64,000 bases of DNA from NCBI RefSeq assembly GCF_028288465.1, contig NZ_JAQBNR010000016.1, positions 121,213 through 185,212 of the forward strand. The letters run 5' to 3'. Below are positions 25,186 to 34,206 of the stretch, in pieces. This stretch comes from Ferruginibacter sp. (GTDB lineage Bacteria > Bacteroidota > Bacteroidia > Chitinophagales > Chitinophagaceae). Position 1 is the stretch's first letter. Every line of letters begins with the position of its first letter. Both the position numbers and the translations under genes were made by a program. The notes beneath the pieces are model-generated. The model was not told the DNA's origin. It searched no databases and was given only the letters and a program-made list of their open reading frames with translations.

Positions 25186-26583
25186 TTGAAGCAACCCAGG
25201 ATAAATAGTACCTTATATATACTCAGCGATGCAGGTATCGCCATACTTACATGGCTTTGCTTCTATTTTCTTAGAACCGTTATTTACCACTATCCTTTTA
25301 CACTACCTGCCGGGTTTTATCTCGGACTGCTTTTATACACCACTGGTTGGTTAAGTCTGCATTTTTTAAGCGGCGCATATGAAGATATCTATCACAAATC
25401 AAAATTGTCTGAGGTTTTAAGAACAATTGTTGTAAGCCTGATTGGGGCTCTTGTGCTGCTTTTTATCTTTATATTAAAAAATCCCCAGCAAAATAATTTT
25501 AATTATTACGCTGAATTTTACAGCCTGTTGATTCCGATACTTTTCCTTACCATTGTTTCAAGACTCTTATTTTTAAGAGCCGTTAATTTGCAGCTAAAAA
25601 AGAATAAAGTATTTTTTAATGTGCTGCTTATTGGAACCAGTAAAAATGCTGTTCGTTTTTTTAATACGTTTACTACTACCAATTCTCACTCAGGGTATTT
25701 AATAACAAGCTTTTTAAATATTAATGGTAATGCAGGCATTGACTTACCTGCCTCAGTCTATAAATACAATCAGCTGTCTGCCATTGACGATATTATTGCC
25801 GGCGATGCCATTGAAGAAGTTATTATTACTGTTGAAAAAAACGAGCGGGATCTGCTCGCTGACATTTTAAGACTGCTGAGTGATAAAGATGTCAATATTA
25901 AAATCACACCTGATGCCGTTGATATCATAAGTGGTGCTGTGCAGGCAACCAACGTAATGGGGATACCATTAATTGATGTACATAGTGGTATATTGCCATC
26001 CTGGCAAAAAAATATCAAACGCCTGATGGATATTTCGATCGCACTTACGGGACTGGTAATACTCTTTCCATTATTATTATACGCCGCCGTCAGAACACTC
26101 TTTTCATCTGCAGGATCGGTCATTTTTTTTCAGCAAAGAATGGGTTATAAGGGAAAACCTTTCACTATTTACAAGTTCAGGAGCATGAATAAAAATGCGG
26201 AAGAAGATGGGCCGATGTTAAGCAGTGCCAATGATCAGCGTATTACAAGGTGGGGGAAAATAATGCGCAAATGGCGCTTGGATGAACTACCTCAACTAAT
26301 CAATATTATAAAGGGAGAAATGAGCCTGGTGGGCCCCCGCCCCGAAAGAAAATTTTATATTGACCAGATTGTGGCTAAACATCCTGAATATAAATACCTG
26401 CTGAAAGTAAAACCCGGCTTAACAAGTTGGGGTATGGTAAAGTTTGGCTATGCTTCAACCGTTGACGAAATGATTGAACGCATGCCCTATGACATTATGT
26501 ATATAGAGAACGTATCCATCATCTTAGATTTGAAAATTATGCTGCACAGCATTCGCATTATTTTATCCGGAAAAGGAAAATAA
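25186..26583 (+). CDS. Polyprenyl glycosylphosphotransferase (WcaJ/WbaP-like sugar transferase)
   Basis: The 465-aa membrane enzyme has about four N-terminal transmembrane helices, a soluble middle part like CoA-binding (nucleotide-binding-like) domains, a fifth membrane segment near residue 290, and a C-terminal catalytic domain with KFRSMNKNA, WRLDELPQL and SLVGPRPE. These motifs define the bacterial sugar transferases that move a sugar-1-phosphate from a UDP-sugar to undecaprenyl phosphate, starting exopolysaccharide or O-antigen units. The only sensible start is TTG at 25186: an upstream stop is close, and no ATG lies near the start. Confidence 0.93.
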   Translation: MKQPRINSTLYILSDAGIAILTWLCFYFLRTVIYHYPFTLPAGFYLGLLLYTTGWLSLHFLSGAYEDIYHKSKLSEVLRTIVVSLIGALVLLFIFILKNPQQNNFNYYAEFYSLLIPILFLTIVSRLLFLRAVNLQLKKNKVFFNVLLIGTSKNAVRFFNTFTTTNSHSGYLITSFLNINGNAGIDLPASVYKYNQLSAIDDIIAGDAIEEVIITVEKNERDLLADILRLLSDKDVNIKITPDAVDIISGAVQATNVMGIPLIDVHSGILPSWQKNIKRLMDISIALTGLVILFPLLLYAAVRTLFSSAGSVIFFQQRMGYKGKPFTIYKFRSMNKNAEEDGPMLSSANDQRITRWGKIMRKWRLDELPQLINIIKGEMSLVGPRPERKFYIDQIVAKHPEYKYLLKVKPGLTSWGMVKFGYASTVDEMIERMPYDIMYIENVSIILDLKIMLHSIRIILSGKGK

Positions 26584-26698
26584 CTGCATGAGGCTTTGTC
26601 CTGAAAACATCTGTAATCAAAGTACAACAAAAGTCCTTGGCGCCCGTTGTATCCGTTGTTCACTTGGTGTGAAACCCGTCAGTGCGAAACATTTTTAT

Positions 26699-26706
26699 TA
26701 TTTTTG
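26699..26706 (+). promoter_or_regulatory. Bacteroidota-type -7 element (TATTTTTG)
   Basis: TATTTTTG matches TAnnTTTG, 17 bases upstream of the TTG start of the M1 peptidase. No -33 TTG is convincing. Confidence 0.35.
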
Positions 26707-26723
26707 GATAAACCCCAACTGTC

Positions 26724-29573
26724 TTGAAAAAAACAATCCTGTTAATGGTTCTTTTTAGTTTTTGTTTTTCAGCAATATTTTGTCAAACTAACTATTGGCA
26801 GCAGCAGGTAAATTATACAATCGATGTTACTTTAAATGACACTGCCCATACACTGGATGGGTATGTAAAAATGGATTATTCTAACAACTCGCCTGATACA
26901 CTTTTTTTCATCTGGATACACGCCTGGCCCAATGCGTATAAAAACGATCGAACGGCCTTTAGCGATCAGTTGCTGCATAATGGACGAACCGATTTTTATT
27001 TTAGCAATGAAGATAAACGCGGCTACATTAACCGGCTTGATTTTAAGGTGAACGGACAACTGGCACCGTTACAGGATCATCCGGAGCACCAGGATATTTT
27101 TAAACTACTGTTGCCGCAACCACTTACACCACATAGCACGGCGAAAATTGAAACGCCTTTTCATGTCAAACTGCCTTACAATTTTTCACGTGGAGGCCAT
27201 GTTGGGCAGACTTATCAAATAACTCAATGGTATCCCAAACCGGCGGTGTATGACCGTAAGGGTTGGCATACGATGCCGTACCTTGATCAGGGTGAATTTT
27301 ACAGCGAGTTTGGAAATTATGAAGTACAAATAACTTTACCTGCCAATTATGTAGTGGCCGCTACTGGCGAACTAGTCAGTGAGACCACATCACCCGTTGG
27401 TTTAAAAACTAAATTTGTACAACAGGTAATTACCACTCCAAAGCATCCTCCGTTTCTTAAAAAAAAGAAGGCTCCAGACAATTCCATTCTATCTGCAACC
27501 AATACCAAAACCCTTGTTTACAAACAAGCCAATGTGCATGACTTTGCCTGGTTTGCTGACAAATCTTTTATTGTAAAAAAAGACAGTTTGCAGTTGCCGT
27601 CGGGAAGAGTCATCCAGGTGGCAACATATTACCAGCCCGGGCAAGCAGACATTTGGAAAAATAGTTTGCAGTATATCAAACAAGCAGTTATTACAAGAAG
27701 TAGTTTTTTGGGTGAATACCCTTACAGCACAGTTACAGCGGTTGAAGCGGAAATGGGTTTTGACGGCGGTATGGAATATCCAACTATTACTTCCATTTCG
27801 CCCGTCAAAAGCAGCGCAGCACTGGAAAGCGTACTGGAACACGAAGTGGGCCACAACTGGAATTATGGTATCCTGGCGACGAACGAAAGAATGCATCCAT
27901 GGATGGATGAAGGTATCAATACCTATTACGACAACCGCTATTACAGCGCTGGTAAAAACATTGTTCCCCAAAATGAAGATGCAAGAAACAGGAGATATTT
28001 GGAAAGCAAGATGCCGGCAGACCATGACCAGTTTATAGCAGCAAATTTATATGATTCAAAAAAAGACCAGCCCATTGAAACTGAATCACAGAATTTTAAT
28101 GAACCCAATTATAATACCATCGCTTACTATAAAACAGGCAAGTGGATGGAGATGCTGGAAGAGCATTTAGGCAGGGCAATATTTGACAGTTGTATGCATA
28201 CCTATTACCAGCGCTGGCAATTTAAACATCCTTATCCCGAAGACTTGCAAAAAGTATTTGAAGCAGTGAGCGGCAAGGATTTGGAGGCCGACTTTAACCT
28301 GCTCAATAAAAAAGGACAGCTTCCGCAAAAAGCAGTAAAAAGAGATATCAAATTTACATCCCTATTTAGTTTCAACAATACGGATAAGCATCACTACATT
28401 TTTGTTGCACCGGCTATTGGCGCCAATATTTATGACAAGCTGATGATGGGTATTTTGATACATAATTATACTTTGCCTGCAGAAAAATTTCAATTTTTTT
28501 TAGCTCCCATGTACGCAACCGGAAGCCGTCAGTTGAATGGGCTTGGGCGAATCAGTTATCATTGGTACAATGGCAGTAATGGTGCCAATACAGCAATATC
28601 CTTCTCCGGCGAGACATTTAGCAATGATTCTTTCACAGACTCTGCCGGCAACAAAAAAACATTTCGCTTCAGCAAACTGGTGCCTTCTGTAAAATATACT
28701 TTTGGCAGAAAAAATGCTTTGAATACAACCATCAAATTTATTCAATGGAAAACATTTATTATTAAAGAACAGGGCCTTCTTTTTACAAAAGATACTGTTC
28801 ACCAACAAAACATAATTACCTATCCGACAGCCAGCCGTTATCTGAATCAACTTCGTTTTGTGCTGGCAAACAGCAGGGTGCTATATCCATATAACACCGA
28901 ATTACTTACGGAACAGGGCGAAGGTTTTTTAAGGCTGGCATTTACAGGTAACTATTATTTTAACTATGCAAAGGAAGGTGGCTTAAACCTACGCCTATTT
29001 GCAGGCAAGTTTATTTACCTGGGTGATAAGACTTATTTAAAACAATTTGAAACAGATGCCTACCATTTGAACATGAGTGGACCAAAAGGATATGAAGACT
29101 ATACATACAGCAATTACTTTGCGGGTCGACACGAATTCAACGGGTGGGCATCACAACAAATAATGAACCGCGATGGCTTTTTTAAAGTAAGGACCGATTT
29201 GCTGAGTAGCAAAGTTGGTAAAACAGACAACTGGCTGATGGCAGCCAACTTTACAACCGACATACCTAAAGCGATCAATATTTTACAGTTGTTGCCGGTA
29301 AAAATTCCGTTAAAAGCCTTCGTGGATGTGGGCACTTACGCAGAATCATGGCAAAAAAATGCTGCAACAGGCCGTTTTATTTATGATGCCGGCCTGCAAT
29401 TATCTTTCTTTAAAGATGTAGTACAGGTGTATGTTCCGCTGCTGTACAGTAAGGTATACAGGGATTATTTTAAATCAACGATACCTGAAAAGCGATTCTT
29501 AAAAAATATCTCTTTCAGCATCGACATACAAAACTTCAGCCTTAAGAAAGTTGTTCCTCAAATTGCATTTTAA
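26724..29573 (+). CDS. M1 family metallopeptidase
   Basis: This 949-aa protein has a signal peptide (about residues 1-20) and is predicted to be periplasmic or surface-located. The gluzincin signature HEVGHNW lies at about residues 373-379, with the third zinc ligand in WMDEGINTYYDNRY, and a GFDGGMEYP segment upstream that matches the aminopeptidase exopeptidase motif (GxMEN type). The last 350 residues read as beta-strand-rich, typical of Bacteroidota M1 peptidases with C-terminal extensions. The start is TTG at 26724. It would cleave N-terminal residues from peptides; the specificity is unknown. A small acyltransferase-like gene follows after 2 bases. Confidence 0.92.
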   Translation: MKKTILLMVLFSFCFSAIFCQTNYWQQQVNYTIDVTLNDTAHTLDGYVKMDYSNNSPDTLFFIWIHAWPNAYKNDRTAFSDQLLHNGRTDFYFSNEDKRGYINRLDFKVNGQLAPLQDHPEHQDIFKLLLPQPLTPHSTAKIETPFHVKLPYNFSRGGHVGQTYQITQWYPKPAVYDRKGWHTMPYLDQGEFYSEFGNYEVQITLPANYVVAATGELVSETTSPVGLKTKFVQQVITTPKHPPFLKKKKAPDNSILSATNTKTLVYKQANVHDFAWFADKSFIVKKDSLQLPSGRVIQVATYYQPGQADIWKNSLQYIKQAVITRSSFLGEYPYSTVTAVEAEMGFDGGMEYPTITSISPVKSSAALESVLEHEVGHNWNYGILATNERMHPWMDEGINTYYDNRYYSAGKNIVPQNEDARNRRYLESKMPADHDQFIAANLYDSKKDQPIETESQNFNEPNYNTIAYYKTGKWMEMLEEHLGRAIFDSCMHTYYQRWQFKHPYPEDLQKVFEAVSGKDLEADFNLLNKKGQLPQKAVKRDIKFTSLFSFNNTDKHHYIFVAPAIGANIYDKLMMGILIHNYTLPAEKFQFFLAPMYATGSRQLNGLGRISYHWYNGSNGANTAISFSGETFSNDSFTDSAGNKKTFRFSKLVPSVKYTFGRKNALNTTIKFIQWKTFIIKEQGLLFTKDTVHQQNIITYPTASRYLNQLRFVLANSRVLYPYNTELLTEQGEGFLRLAFTGNYYFNYAKEGGLNLRLFAGKFIYLGDKTYLKQFETDAYHLNMSGPKGYEDYTYSNYFAGRHEFNGWASQQIMNRDGFFKVRTDLLSSKVGKTDNWLMAANFTTDIPKAINILQLLPVKIPLKAFVDVGTYAESWQKNAATGRFIYDAGLQLSFFKDVVQVYVPLLYSKVYRDYFKSTIPEKRFLKNISFSIDIQNFSLKKVVPQIAF

Positions 29574-29575
29574 CT

Positions 29576-30466
29576 GTGCCTGTTCAATACATTCCATATC
29601 AGCAAATCAATAAACAAAAATGGGATGCCTGTATCGAGTCAGCCTGTAACAGCCTGGTATATGCCCGTTCGTTTTACCTGGATGCCATGGCCAAACACTG
29701 GGATGCGCTTGTACTAAATGATTATGAAGCTGTAATGCCATTGACCTGGAATAAAAAATATGGCATCGCTTATTTGTACCAGCCGCCGTTTACACAACAA
29801 CTAGGTATTTTCGCCCCGGCAAACACCGATGACATACTGCATCAATTATTTATTACCGGAGCAAAACAACGATTCCGGTTTGCTGAAATATTTGTCAATT
29901 TTTCTGTCGGTACAGCCCAGGTGAATTTTATTTTACCGCTTCAACAGCCATACGAAATAACACGGCAGCAATACAAAAATGATTTACTCAAAAATTTGAA
30001 ACACGCGGCTAAATTCCATCTCAGCTATGTTTCGTCACACGATATACAAGAGGCTATACAGCTTTACCAGCTTCACTACGCACAAAGAATGCCGCATGTG
30101 CATCAGCATGATTATGCACGTTTTTCGGTGCTTTGCCAGTCTGCAAAACAAAAAGGGTTGTTATTGATACGAAAGGTTATAAATGACGATGGCGCTACGA
30201 TCGCTGTTGGACTGCTGTTGAAGGACAAGCAACGTTTGTACAATCTCATGTCAACTGTTACAAAAGAGGGCAGGCAATGCGAAGCCAATCATTTTTTATT
30301 TGATCAATTGATAAAGGAATTCAGCGGGCAGGATTTTGTGCTGGATTTTGAAGGTTCTTCCATCCCCGGCATAGCCGGCTTTTACCAAAAATTCGGAGCT
30401 GTTAATGAACCTTATTTCTTTCTGCGATACAATCATTTGCCCTGGCCGCTGAAGTATTTGAAATAG
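29576..30466 (+). CDS. FemAB/GNAT-like acyltransferase family protein
   Basis: The 296-aa protein starts with GTG at 29576, two bases after the M1 peptidase stop, so translation is probably coupled. It contains IYQPPFTQQLGIF-like and ISKLY-type segments, and an ending LDFEGSSIPGIAGFYQKFGA that resembles the C-terminal sequence of FemAB/BioF2-like acetyltransferase-fold proteins. These proteins transfer aminoacyl or acyl groups, for instance in peptidoglycan or lipid modification. The reading as a GNAT-fold protein is moderate; the substrate is unknown. Confidence 0.7.
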   Translation: MPVQYIPYQQINKQKWDACIESACNSLVYARSFYLDAMAKHWDALVLNDYEAVMPLTWNKKYGIAYLYQPPFTQQLGIFAPANTDDILHQLFITGAKQRFRFAEIFVNFSVGTAQVNFILPLQQPYEITRQQYKNDLLKNLKHAAKFHLSYVSSHDIQEAIQLYQLHYAQRMPHVHQHDYARFSVLCQSAKQKGLLLIRKVINDDGATIAVGLLLKDKQRLYNLMSTVTKEGRQCEANHFLFDQLIKEFSGQDFVLDFEGSSIPGIAGFYQKFGAVNEPYFFLRYNHLPWPLKYLK

Positions 30467-30486
30467 CAACAACCTGCCGGGAAAGA

Positions 30487-31152
30487 TTATTCAGCCAATA
30501 GTGTTTCGGCTATTACAAGGTCAATTGGCCGGGTAATTTTGATATTGTCTTCTTCGCCTTCTACCAGGTATACTTTTAAACCAAAAGCTTCTACAACGGT
30601 TGCCTCGTCTGTAAATTTATCTTTGTAGTCAATTTTAAAAGCAGGTAATAAAATTTTACTGTGAAAGGTTTGCGGTGTTTGCACGAGTTTTACCCTGTTG
30701 CGGTCAAAAGCTTCGTTGTCATCTTCTTTTATAAGGCGGATGCTATCTTTGCATTCTGTCACTGGCACTGCAGAACCAAATTCAAGGGCCGCCTCGTAAC
30801 AATCCTTGATCAGCTTTTTTGTGAGCAGGCATCTTACGCCATCATGTACAAACACCATGCATTCATCAGTTATCAAAGCAAGCCCATTTTGTACAGAATG
30901 AAACCTGGTGCGTCCGCCCGCTGTAATCTGAATTCTTTTATAATCAAAAAATGCATCTATGATTTCCTGGCCTGCCGCAATATGCTCTTCCGGCAGTACC
31001 AAAATTATTTCAAGATCTTTGTAACTATCTAAAAAGGTCCTGAGTGTATAATACAAAACGGGTTTACCCTTAACAAGCAAAAACTGTTTGGGGATTGTAT
31101 TGTTCATTCTTGTGCCGCTACCGCCGGCCACTATTACTGCTACTTTTTTCAT
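30487..31152 (-). CDS. ispD: 2-C-methyl-D-erythritol 4-phosphate cytidylyltransferase
   Basis: The 221-aa protein begins with the nucleotidyltransferase motif VAVIVAGGSGTRMNNTIPKQF and contains HDGVRCLL, VKLVQTPQTFH and TDEATVVEAFGLKVYLVEG. These are typical of IspD, which converts MEP and CTP to CDP-ME in the non-mevalonate isoprenoid pathway. I prefer the ATG at 31152 over the longer in-frame start at 31182 because it begins with the motif-proximal MKKVAVIV. Cytoplasmic. The downstream IspF is not adjacent. The opposite-strand DUF4230 gene starts 55 bases upstream. Confidence 0.94.
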   Translation of the reverse strand: MKKVAVIVAGGSGTRMNNTIPKQFLLVKGKPVLYYTLRTFLDSYKDLEIILVLPEEHIAAGQEIIDAFFDYKRIQITAGGRTRFHSVQNGLALITDECMVFVHDGVRCLLTKKLIKDCYEAALEFGSAVPVTECKDSIRLIKEDDNEAFDRNRVKLVQTPQTFHSKILLPAFKIDYKDKFTDEATVVEAFGLKVYLVEGEEDNIKITRPIDLVIAETLLAE

Positions 31153-31207
31153 TACTACAAAATTATAATTTTTCGGGTACAATAAATATTAGTAATTATT
31201 TTGCACC

Positions 31208-31774
31208 ATGTTTTTTTGTAGATACAGTCCCCTTTTGCTGTTGGTTCTTTTTTTTTCAGCCTGCAATAAAAAAGAACAACAATTACAGCAGGTAATGGCG
31301 TTGCAACAAATGAGCGATCTTGCTACGGTGGAGTATGTTGTTACTAAAATTATTAAAGCCAGCGATAATAAAACCTGGTATAAAATAGGCGACAGAAAAA
31401 TATTGATGAGTTGCAAAGCCACGCTGACAGCAGGTATTGATCTTTCTTCCATTAAAAGAGAAAATATAAACATTGAGGGGAAAAATATTACACTTATACT
31501 ACCGCACTCTAAAATGATGGCCGTAAATATCAAACCGGAAGACATTGTGGAGGAATATGAATCCATTGACGTTTTACGGCAACCTTTTACGGGAAAAGAA
31601 AGAAACGCCCTTGCTATACAGGCCGAAAACCAGGTAAAAGCCAGTATTGCCGAACTGGGCATTTTACAAACCGCCGAAACAAATGCAGCCCTGTTTGTCA
31701 ACAGCTTTTTACACCATCTGGGATATGAAAAAATAGTGATTCAATTTGGTAACGTCCTCAATACAAAAAATTAA
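31208..31774 (+). CDS. DUF4230 lipoprotein
   Basis: The 188-aa protein has a lipoprotein signal (LLLLVLFFSAC, lipid Cys near residue 19), a short coiled stretch KKEQQLQQVMALQQMSD, then a DUF4230 domain (ATVEYVVTKIIKASDN ... LILPHSKMMAVNIKPEDI ... IQAENQVKASIAELGIL). DUF4230 proteins are common in Bacteroidota and Firmicutes and of unknown function. It is immediately followed (ATG straight after the stop) by a second DUF4230 gene, so the two are surely cotranscribed and may act as a pair in the envelope. Confidence 0.85.
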   Translation: MFFCRYSPLLLLVLFFSACNKKEQQLQQVMALQQMSDLATVEYVVTKIIKASDNKTWYKIGDRKILMSCKATLTAGIDLSSIKRENINIEGKNITLILPHSKMMAVNIKPEDIVEEYESIDVLRQPFTGKERNALAIQAENQVKASIAELGILQTAETNAALFVNSFLHHLGYEKIVIQFGNVLNTKN

Positions 31775-32404
31775 ATGCGTAAAACCATTACCAGGTACCT
31801 ATGGCTAATAGTGCTTTTACTGGCAACGGTGCTGCTATTGCAACAAATAAAATGGTTACCCTCTTTCAAAGATGTATTTACAAGTCAGCCACTTGAAATT
31901 GACAATACGCCCCTGGTAATAAAGGAAGTAAATGCGCTGGCGCAGTTGATTACCATCACGGCCTATAATGAAGTGGTAATTGAACAGACCATAAAGGGAG
32001 TGCCTGTTTTTTCCGGTCCGTTGGTACCCTCCTTACCGGGCATAAAATTCCCTGATAAAAAAATAATACTGATTGGAAAAGGAAAAGTACTGGCAGGCGT
32101 AGAGTTATCCAAACTTTCAGATAAAGATATATTTGTAAAGGGCGATTCAGTGGCAATACATCTGCCCAAGGCCCTGCTGTTACAGGTTATTCTCAATCCG
32201 TCGGATTTTGAAACGTTTGAAGAAACCGGTACCTGGACAGATGATGAAGTAAGAGCTGTAAAACAAAAACTAAAAGACAAACTAATCATCACAGTGCTTA
32301 GACAAAACATCATTCAAAAGGCGGGAGATAAAGCAAAATTGATTATGGAAAATTTTTTACAGAATTCCGGGTTTAAAAAAGTAACAGTTACCGTTGGAAA
32401 TTGA
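31775..32404 (+). CDS. DUF4230 membrane protein
   Basis: The 209-aa paralog of the preceding gene begins with one transmembrane helix or uncleaved signal (LWLIVLLLATVLLLQQ) and has the same domain order: ALAQLITITAYNEVVIEQTI, KKIILIGKGKVLAGVEL, a DSVAIHLPKALLLQVILN segment and a helical end (KLKDKLIITVLRQNIIQKA). It is anchored in the inner membrane where its partner is a lipoprotein. The ATG starts right after the previous stop (31774/31775). The function is unknown. Confidence 0.85.
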   Translation: MRKTITRYLWLIVLLLATVLLLQQIKWLPSFKDVFTSQPLEIDNTPLVIKEVNALAQLITITAYNEVVIEQTIKGVPVFSGPLVPSLPGIKFPDKKIILIGKGKVLAGVELSKLSDKDIFVKGDSVAIHLPKALLLQVILNPSDFETFEETGTWTDDEVRAVKQKLKDKLIITVLRQNIIQKAGDKAKLIMENFLQNSGFKKVTVTVGN

Positions 32405-32550
32405 TTTATGTGCCTGGTTTTTCATAGCTGACACCTGATTTCTGTCGAAACTAAAATACGGTTAGACACTAATAGCTTATTTCTTGTAACCTTGCAGCAC
32501 TTAAATTTATCCGTCATTCAGGATGCAGCACCAAATCAGATATCAAAAAA

Positions 32551-33585
32551 TCATACGTCAGACATCCGTATTATTTTTTCAAGTATCATTTCGCGTGCAA
32601 TCATATTCATACAGGCGTGGTCGCCGCGATAACACGGCTTGTTGCCAAATACGGAACACGGCCTGCAGTATAAATCCGCCTGCACTATATTTTCAGGCAA
32701 TAAACCCCAGCTGGTAAACCCTGCATAGGGGTGAGTAGCGCCCCAAATACTGACTACCGGAACACCAAACAAAGCCGCTAGGTGCATATTGGCAGAATCC
32801 ATACTGACCATTGTACTTAAATTGCTGATGATAGCAAGTTCTTCTGCAAATGAAAATTTACCAGCTACCGAATGTACATTTTCGATATCATTTTCCCATT
32901 GCTGCAAAACAGCTGATTCTTTTTCACCACCGCCAAAAAGCAATACCTTGTTATTTTTAGCCGCAAGTTGTTGGACTACAGTCTGCATTTTTTCAAGCGG
33001 GTACATTTTTTCTTTGTGTTGTGCAAAGGGTGCTACTCCAATTATTTTTTTACCTGTTTCAAACATTGCTGCTGCACCGGCAGGAACAGGCCGCACATCA
33101 AATACGGGCAATTGTTTTTTTATATCCGCAACAAGACCAAGTTGCCTGAACACTTCTGCATAACGTTCATGGGTGGTTGTGAGCGGACGACTAATTTTAT
33201 TTTCCTTTCGGGTCAGCGCCTTTTTTTCTGCCCTGCCTTTATCAATGGTAGCAATTTTGTGACTGCCGGAACGGAAGAAGAACTTAAGGATGGAGGAACG
33301 TAAAACACTGTGCAAATCGGCGATGGCATTGATTTGAGTAAACTTTTTAAGCTCTTGATACAACCTGAAAATGCCCTTCATCCCCTTGTGTTGCTGCTTT
33401 AGGTTGGCAGGATAAAAATGACAACGTTCTATTCCGTGGAAAAGTGGCTGAAAGAATGCATTGGATACAATGGTAATATTTAACTGTGGATTTTGTAACA
33501 GGACGGATTGTATTACCGGTACAGTCATTGCAACGTCACCCATTGCTGAAAAACGGATTACCAGTATATGTTGGGATTGCTGCAC
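32551..33585 (-). CDS. Glycosyltransferase family 9 (heptosyltransferase-like)
   Basis: The 344-aa protein starts with ILVIRFSAMGDVAMTVPVI, the typical GT9 N-terminus, and has IADLHSVLRSSILKFF, GVAPFAQHKEKMYPLEKM and SMDSANMHLAALFGVPVVSI with GATHP, matching the donor-binding part of the GT-B fold. GT9 members add heptose or other sugars to the lipopolysaccharide core on the cytoplasmic side. Several cysteines lie at the end (CRPCSVFGNKPCYRGDHAC), which looks like a metal-binding or structural cluster and is typical of this branch. Its start overlaps the DUF4254 stop, so the two are coupled. Confidence 0.9.
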   Translation of the reverse strand: MQQSQHILVIRFSAMGDVAMTVPVIQSVLLQNPQLNITIVSNAFFQPLFHGIERCHFYPANLKQQHKGMKGIFRLYQELKKFTQINAIADLHSVLRSSILKFFFRSGSHKIATIDKGRAEKKALTRKENKISRPLTTTHERYAEVFRQLGLVADIKKQLPVFDVRPVPAGAAAMFETGKKIIGVAPFAQHKEKMYPLEKMQTVVQQLAAKNNKVLLFGGGEKESAVLQQWENDIENVHSVAGKFSFAEELAIISNLSTMVSMDSANMHLAALFGVPVVSIWGATHPYAGFTSWGLLPENIVQADLYCRPCSVFGNKPCYRGDHACMNMIAREMILEKIIRMSDV

Positions 33586-34196
33586 TACTTGGTTTGCTGT
33601 TGGTACAAAACAGGGTTTAATCCGGGATCGTTGTACATTTTCATTTGTTTGTACACTTTCATGTATTTATCGCCACCTGCGATATCTGCAAGCAATGCAT
33701 CTATGGCAGCCGAAAGGTCTTTTCGTTGCTCCATTAAAATGGCCAGTTTATCCGTGCAGGCTATGATGTGTTCTGCACTGGCATCGCGGCGGTGTACTTC
33801 CACATTCATGTGATAAATTTTAAGGGCGAGTATTGACAAACGGTCAATTGCCCAGGCGGGGCTTTCTGTGTTAATGGTGGCAGTTTTTTTGGGCTGAATA
33901 TCTTTGTACTGGATTAAAAAATAACTGTCGATATATTCTACCATATCTGTCCGCAATTGGTTGGAGGCATCAATTTTTCTTTTTAAAGAAAGACCGTCTA
34001 CAGGATCAATATCCGGGTTACGAACTATATCTTCCAAATGCCATTGTACGGTATCTATCCAGTTCTTTGTGTACAACAGGTGCTCTAAAGTAGCCGCAGT
34101 AAATGGATTTTTAACCTGCGTTTCTACATTATCCTCCACATGATAGTCATTAATACTGCGGTCGAAAATAGTATTGCACAATTCACTTATCATCAT
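33585..34196 (-). CDS. DUF4254 protein
   Basis: The 203-aa soluble helical protein contains the DUF4254 hallmarks NWIDTVQWHLEDIVRNPDI, DGLSLKRKIDASNQLRTDMVE, DIQPKKTATINTESPAWAID and HMNVEVHRRDA. DUF4254 is a Bacteroidota family regularly located next to GT9 glycosyltransferases; the role is not known, although a link to lipopolysaccharide or capsule assembly is implied. Its stop codon overlaps the start of the GT9 gene by one base, so the proteins are likely made together. Confidence 0.88.
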   Translation of the reverse strand: MMISELCNTIFDRSINDYHVEDNVETQVKNPFTAATLEHLLYTKNWIDTVQWHLEDIVRNPDIDPVDGLSLKRKIDASNQLRTDMVEYIDSYFLIQYKDIQPKKTATINTESPAWAIDRLSILALKIYHMNVEVHRRDASAEHIIACTDKLAILMEQRKDLSAAIDALLADIAGGDKYMKVYKQMKMYNDPGLNPVLYQQQTK

Positions 34197-34206
34197 TCTA
34201 AAAAAA

